Source: Paracoccus pantotrophus (lineage in GTDB: Bacteria > Pseudomonadota > Alphaproteobacteria > Rhodobacterales > Rhodobacteraceae). Taken from it: DNA of 64,000 bases. Positions 32,218-40,779 of this stretch are shown piece by piece (position 1 is the first letter of the stretch; each line of letters opens with the position of its first letter). Both the position numbers and the translations under genes were made by a program. Below the pieces are notes generated by a model. That model saw only the letters and a program-made list of their open reading frames with translations, did no database searches and was not told the DNA's origin. The stretch covers positions 434,001-498,000 of the forward strand of contig NZ_CP044426.1 of assembly GCF_008824185.1 (NCBI RefSeq), in the 5' to 3' direction.

Positions 32218-34626
32218 ATGCAGTTGCCCATCGACGCCGTATTGCCCGACCTGACCGCCGCGCTGGCCGCGCATGGCCGTGCCGTGCTGATGGCGCCGCC
32301 CGGCGCCGGCAAGACCACCCGCGTCCCCCTGGCGCTGCTGCCCGCGATTTCCGGCCGCATCCTGATGCTGGAGCCGCGCCGCCTTGCCGCCCGCGCCGCG
32401 GCCGAGCGCATGGCCGAGACGCTGGGCGAGCCCTTGGGCCGCACCGTCGGCTATCGCATCCGCGGCGAGGCGGTGGCGGGCACCCGCATCGAGGTGGTGA
32501 CCGAGGGCATCCTGACCCGGATGATCCAGTCCGACCCCGAGCTTTCCGGCATCGGCTGCGTGATCTTTGACGAATTCCACGAGCGCAGCCTGAACGCCGA
32601 CCTTGGCCTGGCCCTGGCCTGGGAGGCGCGGGGGGCGCTGCGGCCCGACCTGGCGCTGCTGGTGATGTCGGCGACGCTGGATGCAGAGCCGGTCGCGGCG
32701 CTGATGGAGGGCGCGCCGGTCATCCGCTCGGAAGGTCGCGCCTTTCCGGTCGAGACGCGCTGGCTGGACCGCCCCCTGCCCGCGGGCGCCCGGCTGGTCT
32801 CCGAGGCGGCGCGGCTGATTACCCAGGCCGAGGCGGCGACGCGCGACACCGGCGGCACCATCCTGGCCTTCCTGCCGGGCGAGGGCGAGATCCGCCGCGT
32901 CCAGGCCATGCTGGACGTCGATGCCGAAGTGCTGCCGCTTTACGGCGCCATGGATTTCAAGGCGCAGCGCGCCGCCCTGCAACCCCCGGGCGGGCGGCGG
33001 CGGATCGTGCTGGCGACCGCGATCGCGGAAACCTCGCTGACCATTCCCGACGTGAAGGTGGTGGTCGATGCCGGCCGGGCGCGGCGGGCGCGCTTCGATC
33101 CCGGCTCGGGCATGTCGCGGCTGGTGACCGAGCGCGTCAGCCGCGCCGAGGCCGAGCAGCGCCGCGGCCGTGCCGGCCGCGTCGCGCCGGGCATCTGCTA
33201 TCGGATGTGGGCGCGGGCCGAAGAAGGCGCGCTGCCCGCCTTCGCCCCGCCCGAGATCGCCGTGGCCGACCTGGCCGGGCTGGCGCTGGAACTGGCGATC
33301 TGGGGCTCGGACGGGCGCGACCTCGCCTTCCTGACGCCGCCGCCCGAGGCGGCGCTCTCCGAGGCGCGGGCGCTCTTGCGCGACCTCGGCGCGCTGGACG
33401 GGGACAACCGCATCACCCCGCACGGCCGGCGTCTGGCGCCGCTGCCGCTGCATCCGCGACTGGCGCATATGCTGGTCACGGCCGGGCGCGAGGCCGCCGA
33501 CCTCGCCGCGCTGATGGCCGAGCGCGACCCGCTGACCGGCGCACCCGCCGACCTGACCCTGCGGCTGGCGGCGATCCGCGACCTGCGCGCCTATCAGGAC
33601 CGCCACCCCTGGCCGGCCAACCCCGGCACGCTGCACCGCATCCGCGACGAGGCGAAACGCCTGCGCCGCATGGCGGGCGAGGGCGCCGGCCTGTCGCCGG
33701 GCGCCATGGCCGCGCTGGCCTATCCCGACCGCATCGGGCTGCGCCGCAAGGGCGAGCAGCCGCGCTATGTGCTGTCGGGCGGCAAGGGCGCGGTGCTGCC
33801 CGAGGGCGACGCGCTGGCCGCACAGCGCCTGATTGTCGCGACCGACCTTGACGGCGATGCGCGCGAGGCCCGCATCCGCATGGCGGTGGCGGTGGATGAG
33901 GACGAGATCCGCGCCCTGTTCCCCGACCGCATCGAGACCGTCGAGCTGGTGGAATGGTCCCGCCGCGACAGCCGCGTCCTTGCCCGCCGGCAGGAACGCC
34001 TTGGCGCGCTGGTGCTGGCCGACCGGGCGCTGGACGATCCCGACCCGCAGGCGCTGGCCCGCGCCGCCTTCGAGGGGCTGCGCGCGACCGGGCTGACCTG
34101 GAGCCCCGGCGCCGCGCGGCTGCGGGCACGGGTCGCGCTGATCCCGGAACTCGGCCCGGTCGATGACGAAAGCCTGCTTGCCGATCCCGACTGGCTGCTG
34201 CCCTGGCTGGGCAAGGTGCGGACCCTGGCCGACCTGCGCGGGCTGGACCTGAGCGAGGCGCTGAAGGCGCGCATCGGCTGGGACGGCCAGCGCCGGCTGG
34301 ATCAGGCGGCGCCGGCGCATTTCGTCACGCCGCTGGGCCGCAGGGTGCCCATCGACTACGACCACGAGACACCCTCGGTCGAGCTGAAGCTGCAGGAACT
34401 GTTCGGCCTGTCGCGCCATCCGGTGGTCGGCAACCGGCCCTTGCGCATCACCCTGCTGTCGCCCGGCGGCAAGCCCGTCGCGGTGACCACGGACCTGCCG
34501 GGTTTCTGGGCCGGGGGTTACGGCGATGTCCGTAAGGACATGCGCGGCCGCTATCCGCGCCATCCCTGGCCGGAAAACCCGCTGGAAGCCGACCCGACCA
34601 CTCGCGCCAAGCCGCGCGGAACCTGA
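32218..34626 (+). CDS. hrpB: ATP-dependent helicase HrpB
   Basis: This is an 802-residue DExH-box helicase. Motif I is APPGAGKTTRVPLALL near residue 25, motif Ia LEPRRLAARA, motif II DEFHERS near 120, motif III SATLDAEPV and motif VI RRGRAGRVAPG. The C-terminal HrpB-specific domain is present, closing with GFWAGGYGDVRKDMRGRYPR and KPRGT, typical of the family. It is a monomeric nucleic-acid helicase of uncertain target; E. coli hrpB mutants have little phenotype. It is monocistronic and convergent with the HdeD-like gene. Confidence 0.94.
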   Translation: MQLPIDAVLPDLTAALAAHGRAVLMAPPGAGKTTRVPLALLPAISGRILMLEPRRLAARAAAERMAETLGEPLGRTVGYRIRGEAVAGTRIEVVTEGILTRMIQSDPELSGIGCVIFDEFHERSLNADLGLALAWEARGALRPDLALLVMSATLDAEPVAALMEGAPVIRSEGRAFPVETRWLDRPLPAGARLVSEAARLITQAEAATRDTGGTILAFLPGEGEIRRVQAMLDVDAEVLPLYGAMDFKAQRAALQPPGGRRRIVLATAIAETSLTIPDVKVVVDAGRARRARFDPGSGMSRLVTERVSRAEAEQRRGRAGRVAPGICYRMWARAEEGALPAFAPPEIAVADLAGLALELAIWGSDGRDLAFLTPPPEAALSEARALLRDLGALDGDNRITPHGRRLAPLPLHPRLAHMLVTAGREAADLAALMAERDPLTGAPADLTLRLAAIRDLRAYQDRHPWPANPGTLHRIRDEAKRLRRMAGEGAGLSPGAMAALAYPDRIGLRRKGEQPRYVLSGGKGAVLPEGDALAAQRLIVATDLDGDAREARIRMAVAVDEDEIRALFPDRIETVELVEWSRRDSRVLARRQERLGALVLADRALDDPDPQALARAAFEGLRATGLTWSPGAARLRARVALIPELGPVDDESLLADPDWLLPWLGKVRTLADLRGLDLSEALKARIGWDGQRRLDQAAPAHFVTPLGRRVPIDYDHETPSVELKLQELFGLSRHPVVGNRPLRITLLSPGGKPVAVTTDLPGFWAGGYGDVRKDMRGRYPRHPWPENPLEADPTTRAKPRGT

Positions 34627-34628
34627 TC

Positions 34629-34652
34629 ATTTCACCGTTTCCCAAATACTCC
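34629..34652 (-). terminator. 3'-end element, GGAGTATTTG core
   Basis: On the minus strand the element reads GGAGTATTTGGGAAACGGTG, 15 nt past the HdeD-like gene's stop. It occupies the whole gap to the convergent hrpB stop at 34626. Confidence 0.5.
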
Positions 34653-34666
34653 GGCAACCGCGCAAC

Positions 34667-35215
34667 CTAGACCGGCTTCAGCCCCTTCAACCGGAAGGCC
34701 AGCACGATCATCGCCACGCCGATCAGCAGCGCGAACAGGCCGATCAGCCAGGCGATGCCCAAGAGCCCCGCGGCCGGCACCAGCGCCATCAGCACGCCCC
34801 AGACGACCAGCAGCAAGCCGCTGAGCCCCAGCGCCCATTCGCCCTCGATCTCGTCCCGCAGCCGGAGGGCGGCGATGATGCGCAAGACGCCGGCGACCAC
34901 GCCCCAGGCGGCCATCCAGATGATGAAGGCCAGCGCCGTCGCCGCCGGCCAGAACAGCGCCATTAGGCCGATGATGATCGACAGGACGCCGTCCAGCCCC
35001 CAGGCCCACCAGCGGTCGTCCTCCGCCTTGCGCCGGAAGGCCGTGACGATCGCCATCACCCCGTCGAAGATCGCATAGGCGCCAAAGACCAGCAGCAGGG
35101 CATAGACGGTCAGCCCCGGCCAGATCAGCGCCATCAGGCCGAACAGGATCGCCGCGATGCCGCGCAAGAGCGGCATCCACCAGTGATCGGCCATCACCCG
35201 GATCAGGTTTTCCAT
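34667..35215 (-). CDS. HdeD family (DUF308) membrane protein
   Basis: This 182-residue inner-membrane protein has six hydrophobic helices arranged as three repeated hairpins, the pattern of HdeD/DUF308. Typical pieces are WMPLLRGIAAILFGLMALIW, FGAYAIFDGVMAIVTAFRRK and WWAWGLDGVLSIIIGLMALF. In E. coli HdeD protects against acid at high cell density; for this family member the role is only presumed. It is monocistronic with its own 3'-end element. Confidence 0.88.
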   Translation of the reverse strand: MENLIRVMADHWWMPLLRGIAAILFGLMALIWPGLTVYALLLVFGAYAIFDGVMAIVTAFRRKAEDDRWWAWGLDGVLSIIIGLMALFWPAATALAFIIWMAAWGVVAGVLRIIAALRLRDEIEGEWALGLSGLLLVVWGVLMALVPAAGLLGIAWLIGLFALLIGVAMIVLAFRLKGLKPV

Positions 35216-35452
35216 CGCCGCACCTCTTGGATCATACCATGCGCGCGATTAGACCGCATACCCGTGCAGGGTGCAAATGCCTGGCGAGGCGGGGGCATGC
35301 GGCGCAAATTTGTCCGTTTTGTCCTTGCCCTGTTCCCGCACCGGGAGCCATGGTTCGGGGAAAGAGGGTAGCAATGGGCGCAGGCAATACCGCGAGGCCG
35401 GTTTCCGCGATGCGGCTGGTGATCCATTTCTTCGGGGGTCTGGTTTGGGGGG

Positions 35453-35875
35453 ATGGTCCTGTTCGGGCTGCTGGCCTTCATGGCGGCGGGTCATGGCATC
35501 GAGTTGCGGAACGACGCGGCGGGCCTGATCCTGGTCTTCATCGCGAGCCTGACCTCGGGTCATCTCTGGTATCGCCGCGAAAACGCCGTTCCCGCGCCGG
35601 GGCGGATGTTGCGGGCCGCGCTGCTCTGCATGCTGTTCTTGGCGATCTTTCACGCCGCGGTGATCGTGGCGATCCTGGCCCGTATCCCGCAATTTCCGGC
35701 CTTTGGCCGGCTATCGCAATCCGGGCGCGAGATGCTTTGGGTCGTGCTGGCGGGGGCGGCGCTGTTCTTGGTGCCGGTCGCCCGCATCGGACTGGGCCTG
35801 GGCATCCGCCAGGGCTGCAAGGCGGCGGAAAAGGTCGCCGAACGGGCTGCCCGCAAGGTTGCCCGGCAGGGCTAG
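35453..35875 (+). CDS. ABZJ_00895-like small membrane protein, probable 5' frameshift
   Basis: The in-frame part encodes 140 residues with three to four hydrophobic segments (VLFGLLAFMAAG, AAGLILVFIASLTSGHLWYR, ALLCMLFLAIFHAAVIVAIL, MLWVVLAGAALFLVPVARIG) and a basic tail. The likely true start is ATG 35374, which has AAAGAGGG upstream and encodes MGAGNTARPVSAMRLVIHFF and GGLVWG in another frame. Removing one G from the G6 run at 35447-35452 would join it to MVLFGLLAF and restore the first helix. ATG 35453 itself has no proper ribosome site. So this is either a frameshift mutation, a sequencing error, or a late start. It overlaps the convergent fmt stop by 4 nt. Confidence 0.6.
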   Translation: MVLFGLLAFMAAGHGIELRNDAAGLILVFIASLTSGHLWYRRENAVPAPGRMLRAALLCMLFLAIFHAAVIVAILARIPQFPAFGRLSQSGREMLWVVLAGAALFLVPVARIGLGLGIRQGCKAAEKVAERAARKVARQG

Positions 35876-36765
35876 CCCAGCCGGTCGGGCAGGGTCATGC
35901 CGCGCAGGATCTCGGCCGCGGGCATCGGGCGCTTCCCTTCGCGCTGCGCCTCCAGCACCTCGATGGCGCCTTCGCCGCAGGCGATGGTGAAGCCCGACAG
36001 CACCCGGCCCGGCGCGCCCGGACCGGCGGCGAGGCGCGAACGCAAGAGCTTCACCCGCTCGCCCCCGATCAGGCACCAGGCGCCGGGAAAGGGCGAGAGG
36101 CCGCGGATCTGCCGGTCGACCTGCGCGGCCGGCCGCGTCCAGTCGATCCGCGCCTCGGCCTTGTCGATCTTTTGCGCATAGGTCACGCCCTCGGCCGGCT
36201 GCGGCCGGGCGGGCAGGGGCAGGCGGTGCAGGGTCTCGACGATCAGCGCCGCACCCATCTCGGCCAGCCGGTCGTGCAGGTCGGCGGTGGTGTCCTCGGG
36301 GCCGATGGCGGTGCGCGCCTCGGCCAGCACCGGGCCGGTATCCAGCCCCGCCTCCATCTGCATGATGGCGACGCCGGTCTCGGCATCGCCGGCCATGATC
36401 GCCCGATGGATCGGCGCCGCCCCCCGCCAGCGCGGCAGAAGCGAGGCGTGGATGTTCAGGCAGCCCAGCCGCGGCGCCTCCAGCACCGCCGGCGGCAGGA
36501 TCAGCCCGTAGGCCACCACCACCGCCACATCGGCGGCGAGCGCGGCGAAATCCGCCTGGTCCTGCGGCGCTTTCAGCCGCTCGGGCGTGCGGACCGGCAG
36601 GCCCAGTTCCTCGGCGGCGCGATGCACGGGCGAGGGGCGGGGCTTCTGTCCGCGCCCGGCCGCGCGCGGCGGCTGCGAATAGACCGCGACGACCTGGTGC
36701 CGCGCGGCGATGGCCCGCAGCGCCGGGACCGAGAAATCGGGTGTGCCCATGAAGATGACGCGCAT
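35872..36765 (-). CDS. fmt: Methionyl-tRNA formyltransferase
   Basis: This 297-residue enzyme uses 10-formyltetrahydrofolate to formylate initiator Met-tRNA. The N-terminal domain has MRVIFMGTPDFSVPALRAI, CLNIHASLLPRWRGAAPIHR with the catalytic Asn-His, and MEAGLDTGPVL. The C-terminal beta-barrel binds tRNA. GGAGGG is well placed before the ATG at 36765. The deformylase genes that act after it lie 3 kb upstream on the same strand, separated by two alpha/beta-hydrolase genes. Confidence 0.95.
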   Translation of the reverse strand: MRVIFMGTPDFSVPALRAIAARHQVVAVYSQPPRAAGRGQKPRPSPVHRAAEELGLPVRTPERLKAPQDQADFAALAADVAVVVAYGLILPPAVLEAPRLGCLNIHASLLPRWRGAAPIHRAIMAGDAETGVAIMQMEAGLDTGPVLAEARTAIGPEDTTADLHDRLAEMGAALIVETLHRLPLPARPQPAEGVTYAQKIDKAEARIDWTRPAAQVDRQIRGLSPFPGAWCLIGGERVKLLRSRLAAGPGAPGRVLSGFTIACGEGAIEVLEAQREGKRPMPAAEILRGMTLPDRLG

Positions 36766-36791
36766 CGCTGCCCTCCGTTGTCCTTGCCGCC

Positions 36792-37670
36792 TCATATCCC
36801 GGTCGCGGGCGCGGCAAAACCCTGCATGAAGGCGCGGATGTCGCGGGTGGCCTGCGCCCGTGCTGCCGGGTCGAACTCCAGCGGCGAGAGCGACGAGCGT
36901 TCGCGCTGGTCGAAGCCGTGATTGATGCCGGGATAGGTGATGACGGCCAGATGCGCGCCCTGCGCGACCAGATCCTCGCCCATCCTCTGGCAATCGGCGG
37001 AATCGGTGATCGAATCCAGCTCGGCCAGCAGCATCAGCCCCTGCACATGGCCGGGCCACGGTCCCTTGGCCGCGCCGTTCAAGAGGCCGCAATAGGGATA
37101 AAGCAGCACCACCGGGCCAAGCGGCGCGGCCAGGCTGCCGCGCGGCGCGGGCCAGGCGGTCAGGCCGGGCGGCGGCTCGTCCTCGCCGAGAGCGCGCAGC
37201 AGTTCCATCACCGTCCAGCCGCCATGCGAGGCGCCGAGCAGCGCCACGTCCGAGGCGTCGATGCCCGGCATCTCGCGCAGCGCCGCCAGCGCCACGGCCA
37301 GGTCTCCGGCGCGCTCGGCCCCCGGCAGCACCTGCCCGGCGCAGAGCGCCCGCCAGGCCTGCGCCTTGTCCAGCAGCCGCGGCGCATGGCTGTCCAGGAT
37401 CAGCGCCGCCCGGCCCATGGCCACGAATTGCTGCGCCCAATAGTCCATGTTGTCATGCACGCCGTCGCAGCCCGACAGCAGCACTGCGGCGGGATGCGGG
37501 CCGGGACTGTCCGGCCGCAGGATGCGCCAATGCGGTTCCAGCCGGGCCAGCCGCTCGGCCGGGGTCTCGGTCGCGGGCTGCCAGCCGGCATAGTTGCGCG
37601 CCGTGTTCAGCGCCAGCGCCAGGGCCACCAGCCCCAGCAGCGCCGCCGCAAGGATCAGCCGTTTGCGCAT
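36792..37670 (-). CDS. Alpha/beta hydrolase, dienelactone-hydrolase-like, exported or anchored
   Basis: This 292-residue protein opens with a hydrophobic signal or anchor (LILAAALLGLVALALALNTA). The hydrolase core follows: VLLSGCDGVHDNMDYWA, the nucleophile elbow LLGASHGGWT with Ser in G-x-S-x-G, and the catalytic His in YPGINHGFDQ. Its start region overlaps the end of the upstream membrane hydrolase gene by 16 nt, so the two are coupled. The substrate is not predictable. Paired Cys residues (LLSGCD, ALCAGQV, YPYCGLL, DSADCQRM) would suit a periplasmic fold with disulfides. Confidence 0.8.
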   Translation of the reverse strand: MRKRLILAAALLGLVALALALNTARNYAGWQPATETPAERLARLEPHWRILRPDSPGPHPAAVLLSGCDGVHDNMDYWAQQFVAMGRAALILDSHAPRLLDKAQAWRALCAGQVLPGAERAGDLAVALAALREMPGIDASDVALLGASHGGWTVMELLRALGEDEPPPGLTAWPAPRGSLAAPLGPVVLLYPYCGLLNGAAKGPWPGHVQGLMLLAELDSITDSADCQRMGEDLVAQGAHLAVITYPGINHGFDQRERSSLSPLEFDPAARAQATRDIRAFMQGFAAPATGI

Positions 37671-39292
37671 CCGAGTCGCCCTTCCTGGCCGCAGATCGCC
37701 TTGAGCCGTTCGGTATCGGCCGCCGTCCAGCCCGCGGGCGCGGTGACCGCCACCCAGCCGTCGATATAGTCGCGGGCGTGATAGCTATGGCCGAAGCCCG
37801 GCGGCGCCGAGGTCGAGACCAGCATGTCCACCGCCAGCTGCAGCTGCGTCACCACCGGGGTAAAGCGCAGCCGGGGCGAGACATCGGGCGCCGGCGCCTC
37901 GCGCATCCATTCCGGCGCCCGCCACAGCGAGGCCGGATCGTAGAACACGATCGGATCGCTGGCATATTGCAGGAACAGGATGCGCAGCCGCCCCCAGGGC
38001 CGGCCGATGCGGTCGGGCGGCGCGTATTGGCTGGCATAGCGGATCACCTCGCCCTCATCCAGCTCGGGCAGGACGAAGCGGCTGCCGGGCTGGCGCGCGC
38101 CGTTGGCCTGCCGCCACAGGGTCGAGGTAAAGGGCGGGCCTACCCAGAAGGCGCCGGCGACCGGCTCGTTCATCATCTGGAACGGGTTGAAGGCATACAT
38201 GGACGACCAGGCGCCCAGCGAGATGCCGTGCAGATACAGGCGCGGCCGCCGGTCCGGGGGCTGGTGGCGCCAATGCTCGTAGACCGCGCGCATCAGCGCC
38301 GTGGTCTGCTCGAGGCCGGATTCGGTCTCGAAGATCAGCGCCAGCGGGCTTTGCAGATAGGAATATTGCACCGCTACCGTCGCCACGTCGCCGCCATGCA
38401 TGTATTCCAGCGCGTCATAGCTGGCCGGGTCCATCCAGCCGGTGCCGGTGGGGCTGGCCAGCACCAGCACCTTGCGCTCGAAGGCGCCCACCCGCAGCAT
38501 CTCGTCCAGCGCCAGCCGGGCGCGGGCCTCGGGGCTCTTGTCCTGGGCCAGGCCGACATAGATGCGCAGCGGCTCCTTGGCCGGGTGGCCGGTGAAGCCC
38601 GAGATGGCGCGGGCGCGCGGCCCGCCCAGCACGAAGTCGCGCCCCGGCTTGCCCATCAGCTCCCAGTCGATGCCGGACGCGGCCGAGCCGGGCTGCCAGG
38701 ATTCGGCGGGTGCTGGCACGCTGGGATCGGTCAGGTGCTGGGCCGCGGCATAGGAACTGTCGGCGATGCGCATCGCCCCGTTCACCACCCCGTCGCGGGT
38801 CAGCGTCACCACGATCAGCGCCGCCAGCAGCAGGCCCAGCACATTGGCGCTGCGCACCGGGATATAGCGCGCCAGCCGCAGCCGCAGCAGGTCGAACAGC
38901 GCCTGGATCGCCTTGCCGATCACGAACAGCGCCAGGAACACCGCCAGCGCCAGGGCCAGCATCTTGGCGGTATTGTTCACCTCCAGGTCCGGCATGCCCA
39001 TGCGGGCGCGGATGCTGTTCTGCCATTCGCCCGACAGGATCACCCCGCGGCCCAGCAGGACCAGCACCGGCACCGCCAGGACCGCATGGGCGATGCGCGC
39101 CGGCCGGCCCCGCAACACCGGCAGTTCCAGCGCCCGCCACAGCGCCAGCAGGAACTGGGTCATCACATAGCCCGCCGCCATCGAGACACCGGCCAGCACG
39201 CCCTGCATCAGCCAGTCCCTCGGGATCAGCGAAGGCGTGAGCGAGGCGGCGAAGAACAGCAGACCGGCAAGAAGGGGCAGCACGGAAAACAT
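37655..39292 (-). CDS. Membrane alpha/beta hydrolase (Abhydrolase_9 family)
   Basis: This 545-residue protein has an N-terminal half with about five transmembrane helices (from FSVLPLLAGLLFFAASLTPS to ANVLGLLLAALIVVTL). The C-terminal half is a large hydrolase domain of the Abhydrolase_9 type: KVLVLASPTGTGWMDP, YEHWRHQPPDRRPRLYLHGI, then SLGAWSS with the nucleophile Ser in G-x-S-x-G, and a conserved LQYASDPIVFYDP. ATG 39292 is chosen as the first Met before the first helix. The family is bacterial and poorly characterised. It overlaps the next hydrolase gene by 16 nt. Together they separate fmt from the def operon. Confidence 0.82.
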   Translation of the reverse strand: MFSVLPLLAGLLFFAASLTPSLIPRDWLMQGVLAGVSMAAGYVMTQFLLALWRALELPVLRGRPARIAHAVLAVPVLVLLGRGVILSGEWQNSIRARMGMPDLEVNNTAKMLALALAVFLALFVIGKAIQALFDLLRLRLARYIPVRSANVLGLLLAALIVVTLTRDGVVNGAMRIADSSYAAAQHLTDPSVPAPAESWQPGSAASGIDWELMGKPGRDFVLGGPRARAISGFTGHPAKEPLRIYVGLAQDKSPEARARLALDEMLRVGAFERKVLVLASPTGTGWMDPASYDALEYMHGGDVATVAVQYSYLQSPLALIFETESGLEQTTALMRAVYEHWRHQPPDRRPRLYLHGISLGAWSSMYAFNPFQMMNEPVAGAFWVGPPFTSTLWRQANGARQPGSRFVLPELDEGEVIRYASQYAPPDRIGRPWGRLRILFLQYASDPIVFYDPASLWRAPEWMREAPAPDVSPRLRFTPVVTQLQLAVDMLVSTSAPPGFGHSYHARDYIDGWVAVTAPAGWTAADTERLKAICGQEGRLGCANG

Positions 39293-39517
39293 CTCTGGCC
39301 TGGCGTCCCTCGGGCTATGCCCGCACGGGCGGCGGGCAGGTGGCAGCGGGAAAGGGCTCCGGCCCCAGGATGCACAGGGGGCGGGGCGTGTCGGAGGGCG
39401 CGTTCCCTCCGCCCGTTCGCCCCCGAGGTTAAGGGGGCGGGGCGGCAAAGAAAAGCGCTTGCCGTCGCGGTCCCCTTCCCGCGCCCCCGCCCCACACCCG
39501 GCTCCTTGCGTGCAGAA

Positions 39518-39556
39518 AGCCCGAGCTTCACCCGCTGGTGAAGGCGGGTCTGGGCT
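39518..39556. repeat. Interrupted inverted repeat AGCCC..GCTTCACC / GGTGAAG..GGGCT
   Basis: The arms GCTTCACC and GGTGAAG surround CGCT, with outer AGCCC and GGGCT also able to pair. It may form a hairpin about 230 bases upstream of the membrane hydrolase gene. Function unknown. Confidence 0.4.
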
Positions 39557-39882
39557 TCGGTCGTGTCGCGCTCGGTCCTGACGCTGATGCCCGTCATTGA
39601 AAATCCCCCGTTTCAGCGCGATATTCGTGGCGTGGGCGAGCCAGACAGGTGATGTGTCCAGATAGCCCTCCGCGCGACGGTCGGATCACCCCGGCCGTCA
39701 TTTTCGTTTCCAGCGCGATTTCCCGCCGCGCCTGGATACCATTGGCGTCGGGGATGCCCATGCGGTCCTGCTGCGCCAGGCAGATCGTGACAGGTTCCCA
39801 CCCCCGCTCACCGCGCGCAGAAAACCCTCGTCCTCCAGCGCCGCGCCGGTGGGCAACTGCCCCGGCCGCTTGCGCAGAAAGC

Positions 39883-39907
39883 CCTTTCACCGTTTTCCAA
39901 ATACCCC
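39883..39907 (-). terminator. 3'-end element, GGGTATTTG core
   Basis: On the minus strand it reads GGGGTATTTGGAAAACGGTG then AAAGG, 86 nt beyond the stop of the def-like gene. It is the copy lying furthest from its gene. Confidence 0.45.
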
Positions 39908-39992
39908 TGCGGCCTTGCACTCTCCCCAGCGCGCCCAAATGGGGCGACAGCGGTTCCAGCTAGACCCGCGCTGTGCGTGGCGCGCGATCCGG

Positions 39993-40493
39993 TCAGCGGC
40001 GGGCCAGCTTGGCCGATTTCGCCACCAGCATCTTGCGGCGCAGGGGCGAAAGGTGATCGACATAAAGCCGGCCGTCCAGGTGGTCGATCTGGTGCTGCAC
40101 CGAGGTCGCCCAGAGGCCGACGAAATCCCGCTCCTCGATCTCGCCATCGGCATTGAGGAAACGCACGGTGACGGCGCGCGGCCGCTCGATCCGGGCCGAG
40201 ACGCCGGGCAGGTTCGGACTGGCCTCCTCATGGGCGCGCAGCTGCACGCTGGCGTGCAGGATCTCGGGATTGGCCATGCGCAGGGCCTGGCCGCGCTTGT
40301 CGGATGCGTCCACCACCGCCAGGCGCTGCATGATGCCGATCTGCGGCGCGGCAAGGCCGACGCCGGGCATCGCCTCCATCGTGTCGATCATGTCGTCCCA
40401 GATCATCCGCACGGTCTCGGTGATCGCGGGAACCGGCTCGGCCGGCATGTGCAGGCGGCGGTCGGCATAGGGCAGGAAGGGGCGGACGGTCAT
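39993..40493 (-). CDS. Peptide deformylase-like protein with degenerate active site
   Basis: This 166-residue protein keeps the deformylase fold and motif I (GVGLAAPQIG, residues 44-53). Motif II, normally EGCLS, reads EASPN (90-94), so the metal-binding Cys is Ser92. Motif III, normally HEIDH, reads HQIDH (134-138), so the catalytic Glu is Gln135; both His ligands remain. Deformylases need the Cys ligand and Glu, so this copy is unlikely to deformylate by the normal mechanism. It is last in the operon with two def genes that keep both residues. The rest aligns along its whole length and shows no frameshift, which suggests a conserved non-catalytic or altered function. Confidence 0.88.
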   Translation of the reverse strand: MTVRPFLPYADRRLHMPAEPVPAITETVRMIWDDMIDTMEAMPGVGLAAPQIGIMQRLAVVDASDKRGQALRMANPEILHASVQLRAHEEASPNLPGVSARIERPRAVTVRFLNADGEIEERDFVGLWATSVQHQIDHLDGRLYVDHLSPLRRKMLVAKSAKLARR

Positions 40494-40524
40494 CGGGGCG
40501 GCCTTGTCAGGGATGGCCGCCCGG

Positions 40525-40719
40525 CTACCACGGCGGGGAATGAAGGTAAATCCGGCCCGGACTGTCCACCCGCCGCGAATCGCGCCGGACATGGAAGGCG
40601 CCCTGCCCATAGGCACGCCATTCGTCGTGGGACGGCTGGCATCCTTCGCGGCGGCGGGCCAGCCGCCGGCCGAGCCAGAGGCCGGCGAGAAAGCAGAGAA
40701 TCTGGGACAGCGGGAACAA
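40525..40719 (-). CDS. Small putative membrane protein inside the def operon
   Basis: This 64-codon frame begins at TTG 40719 with GGAGT six bases upstream. It encodes a short hydrophobic N-terminus (LSQILCFLAGLWLG) and a basic, aromatic tail ending YLHSPPW. It fills the gap between def genes: 60 nt after one and 31 nt before the next, on the same strand. No family recognised. The fitting position and ribosome site support it, while small size and the rare start argue caution. Confidence 0.45.
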   Translation of the reverse strand: MFPLSQILCFLAGLWLGRRLARRREGCQPSHDEWRAYGQGAFHVRRDSRRVDSPGRIYLHSPPW

Positions 40720-40779
40720 GCGGCGACTCCGGCGGCGGCATCTGCTCCCCCGGTCTATCGCGAAACGGTTAAGGCCGGC

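Larger units (their letters stand above)
39293..39992. other. Gap of about 700 bases without a convincing gene
   Basis: No open frame here has a start, ribosome site and protein-like composition that I can support. The longest minus-strand frames (114 and about 120 codons) show no family features. The gap contains an inverted repeat around 39518-39556 (GCTTCACC against GGTGAAG within AAGCCC...GGGCTT) and a 3'-end element at 39883-39907. It could hold remnants of a lost gene or the promoter of the hydrolase pair. Confidence 0.5.

Noticed and set aside
32098..34563. Antisense open frame of 821 codons over hrpB
   Set aside because: Same artefact; the helicase motifs are all on the plus strand.
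39594..39938. 114-codon minus-strand frame in the 700-base gap
   Set aside because: No ribosome site, no recognisable domain and it contains a 3'-end element; kept as gap.
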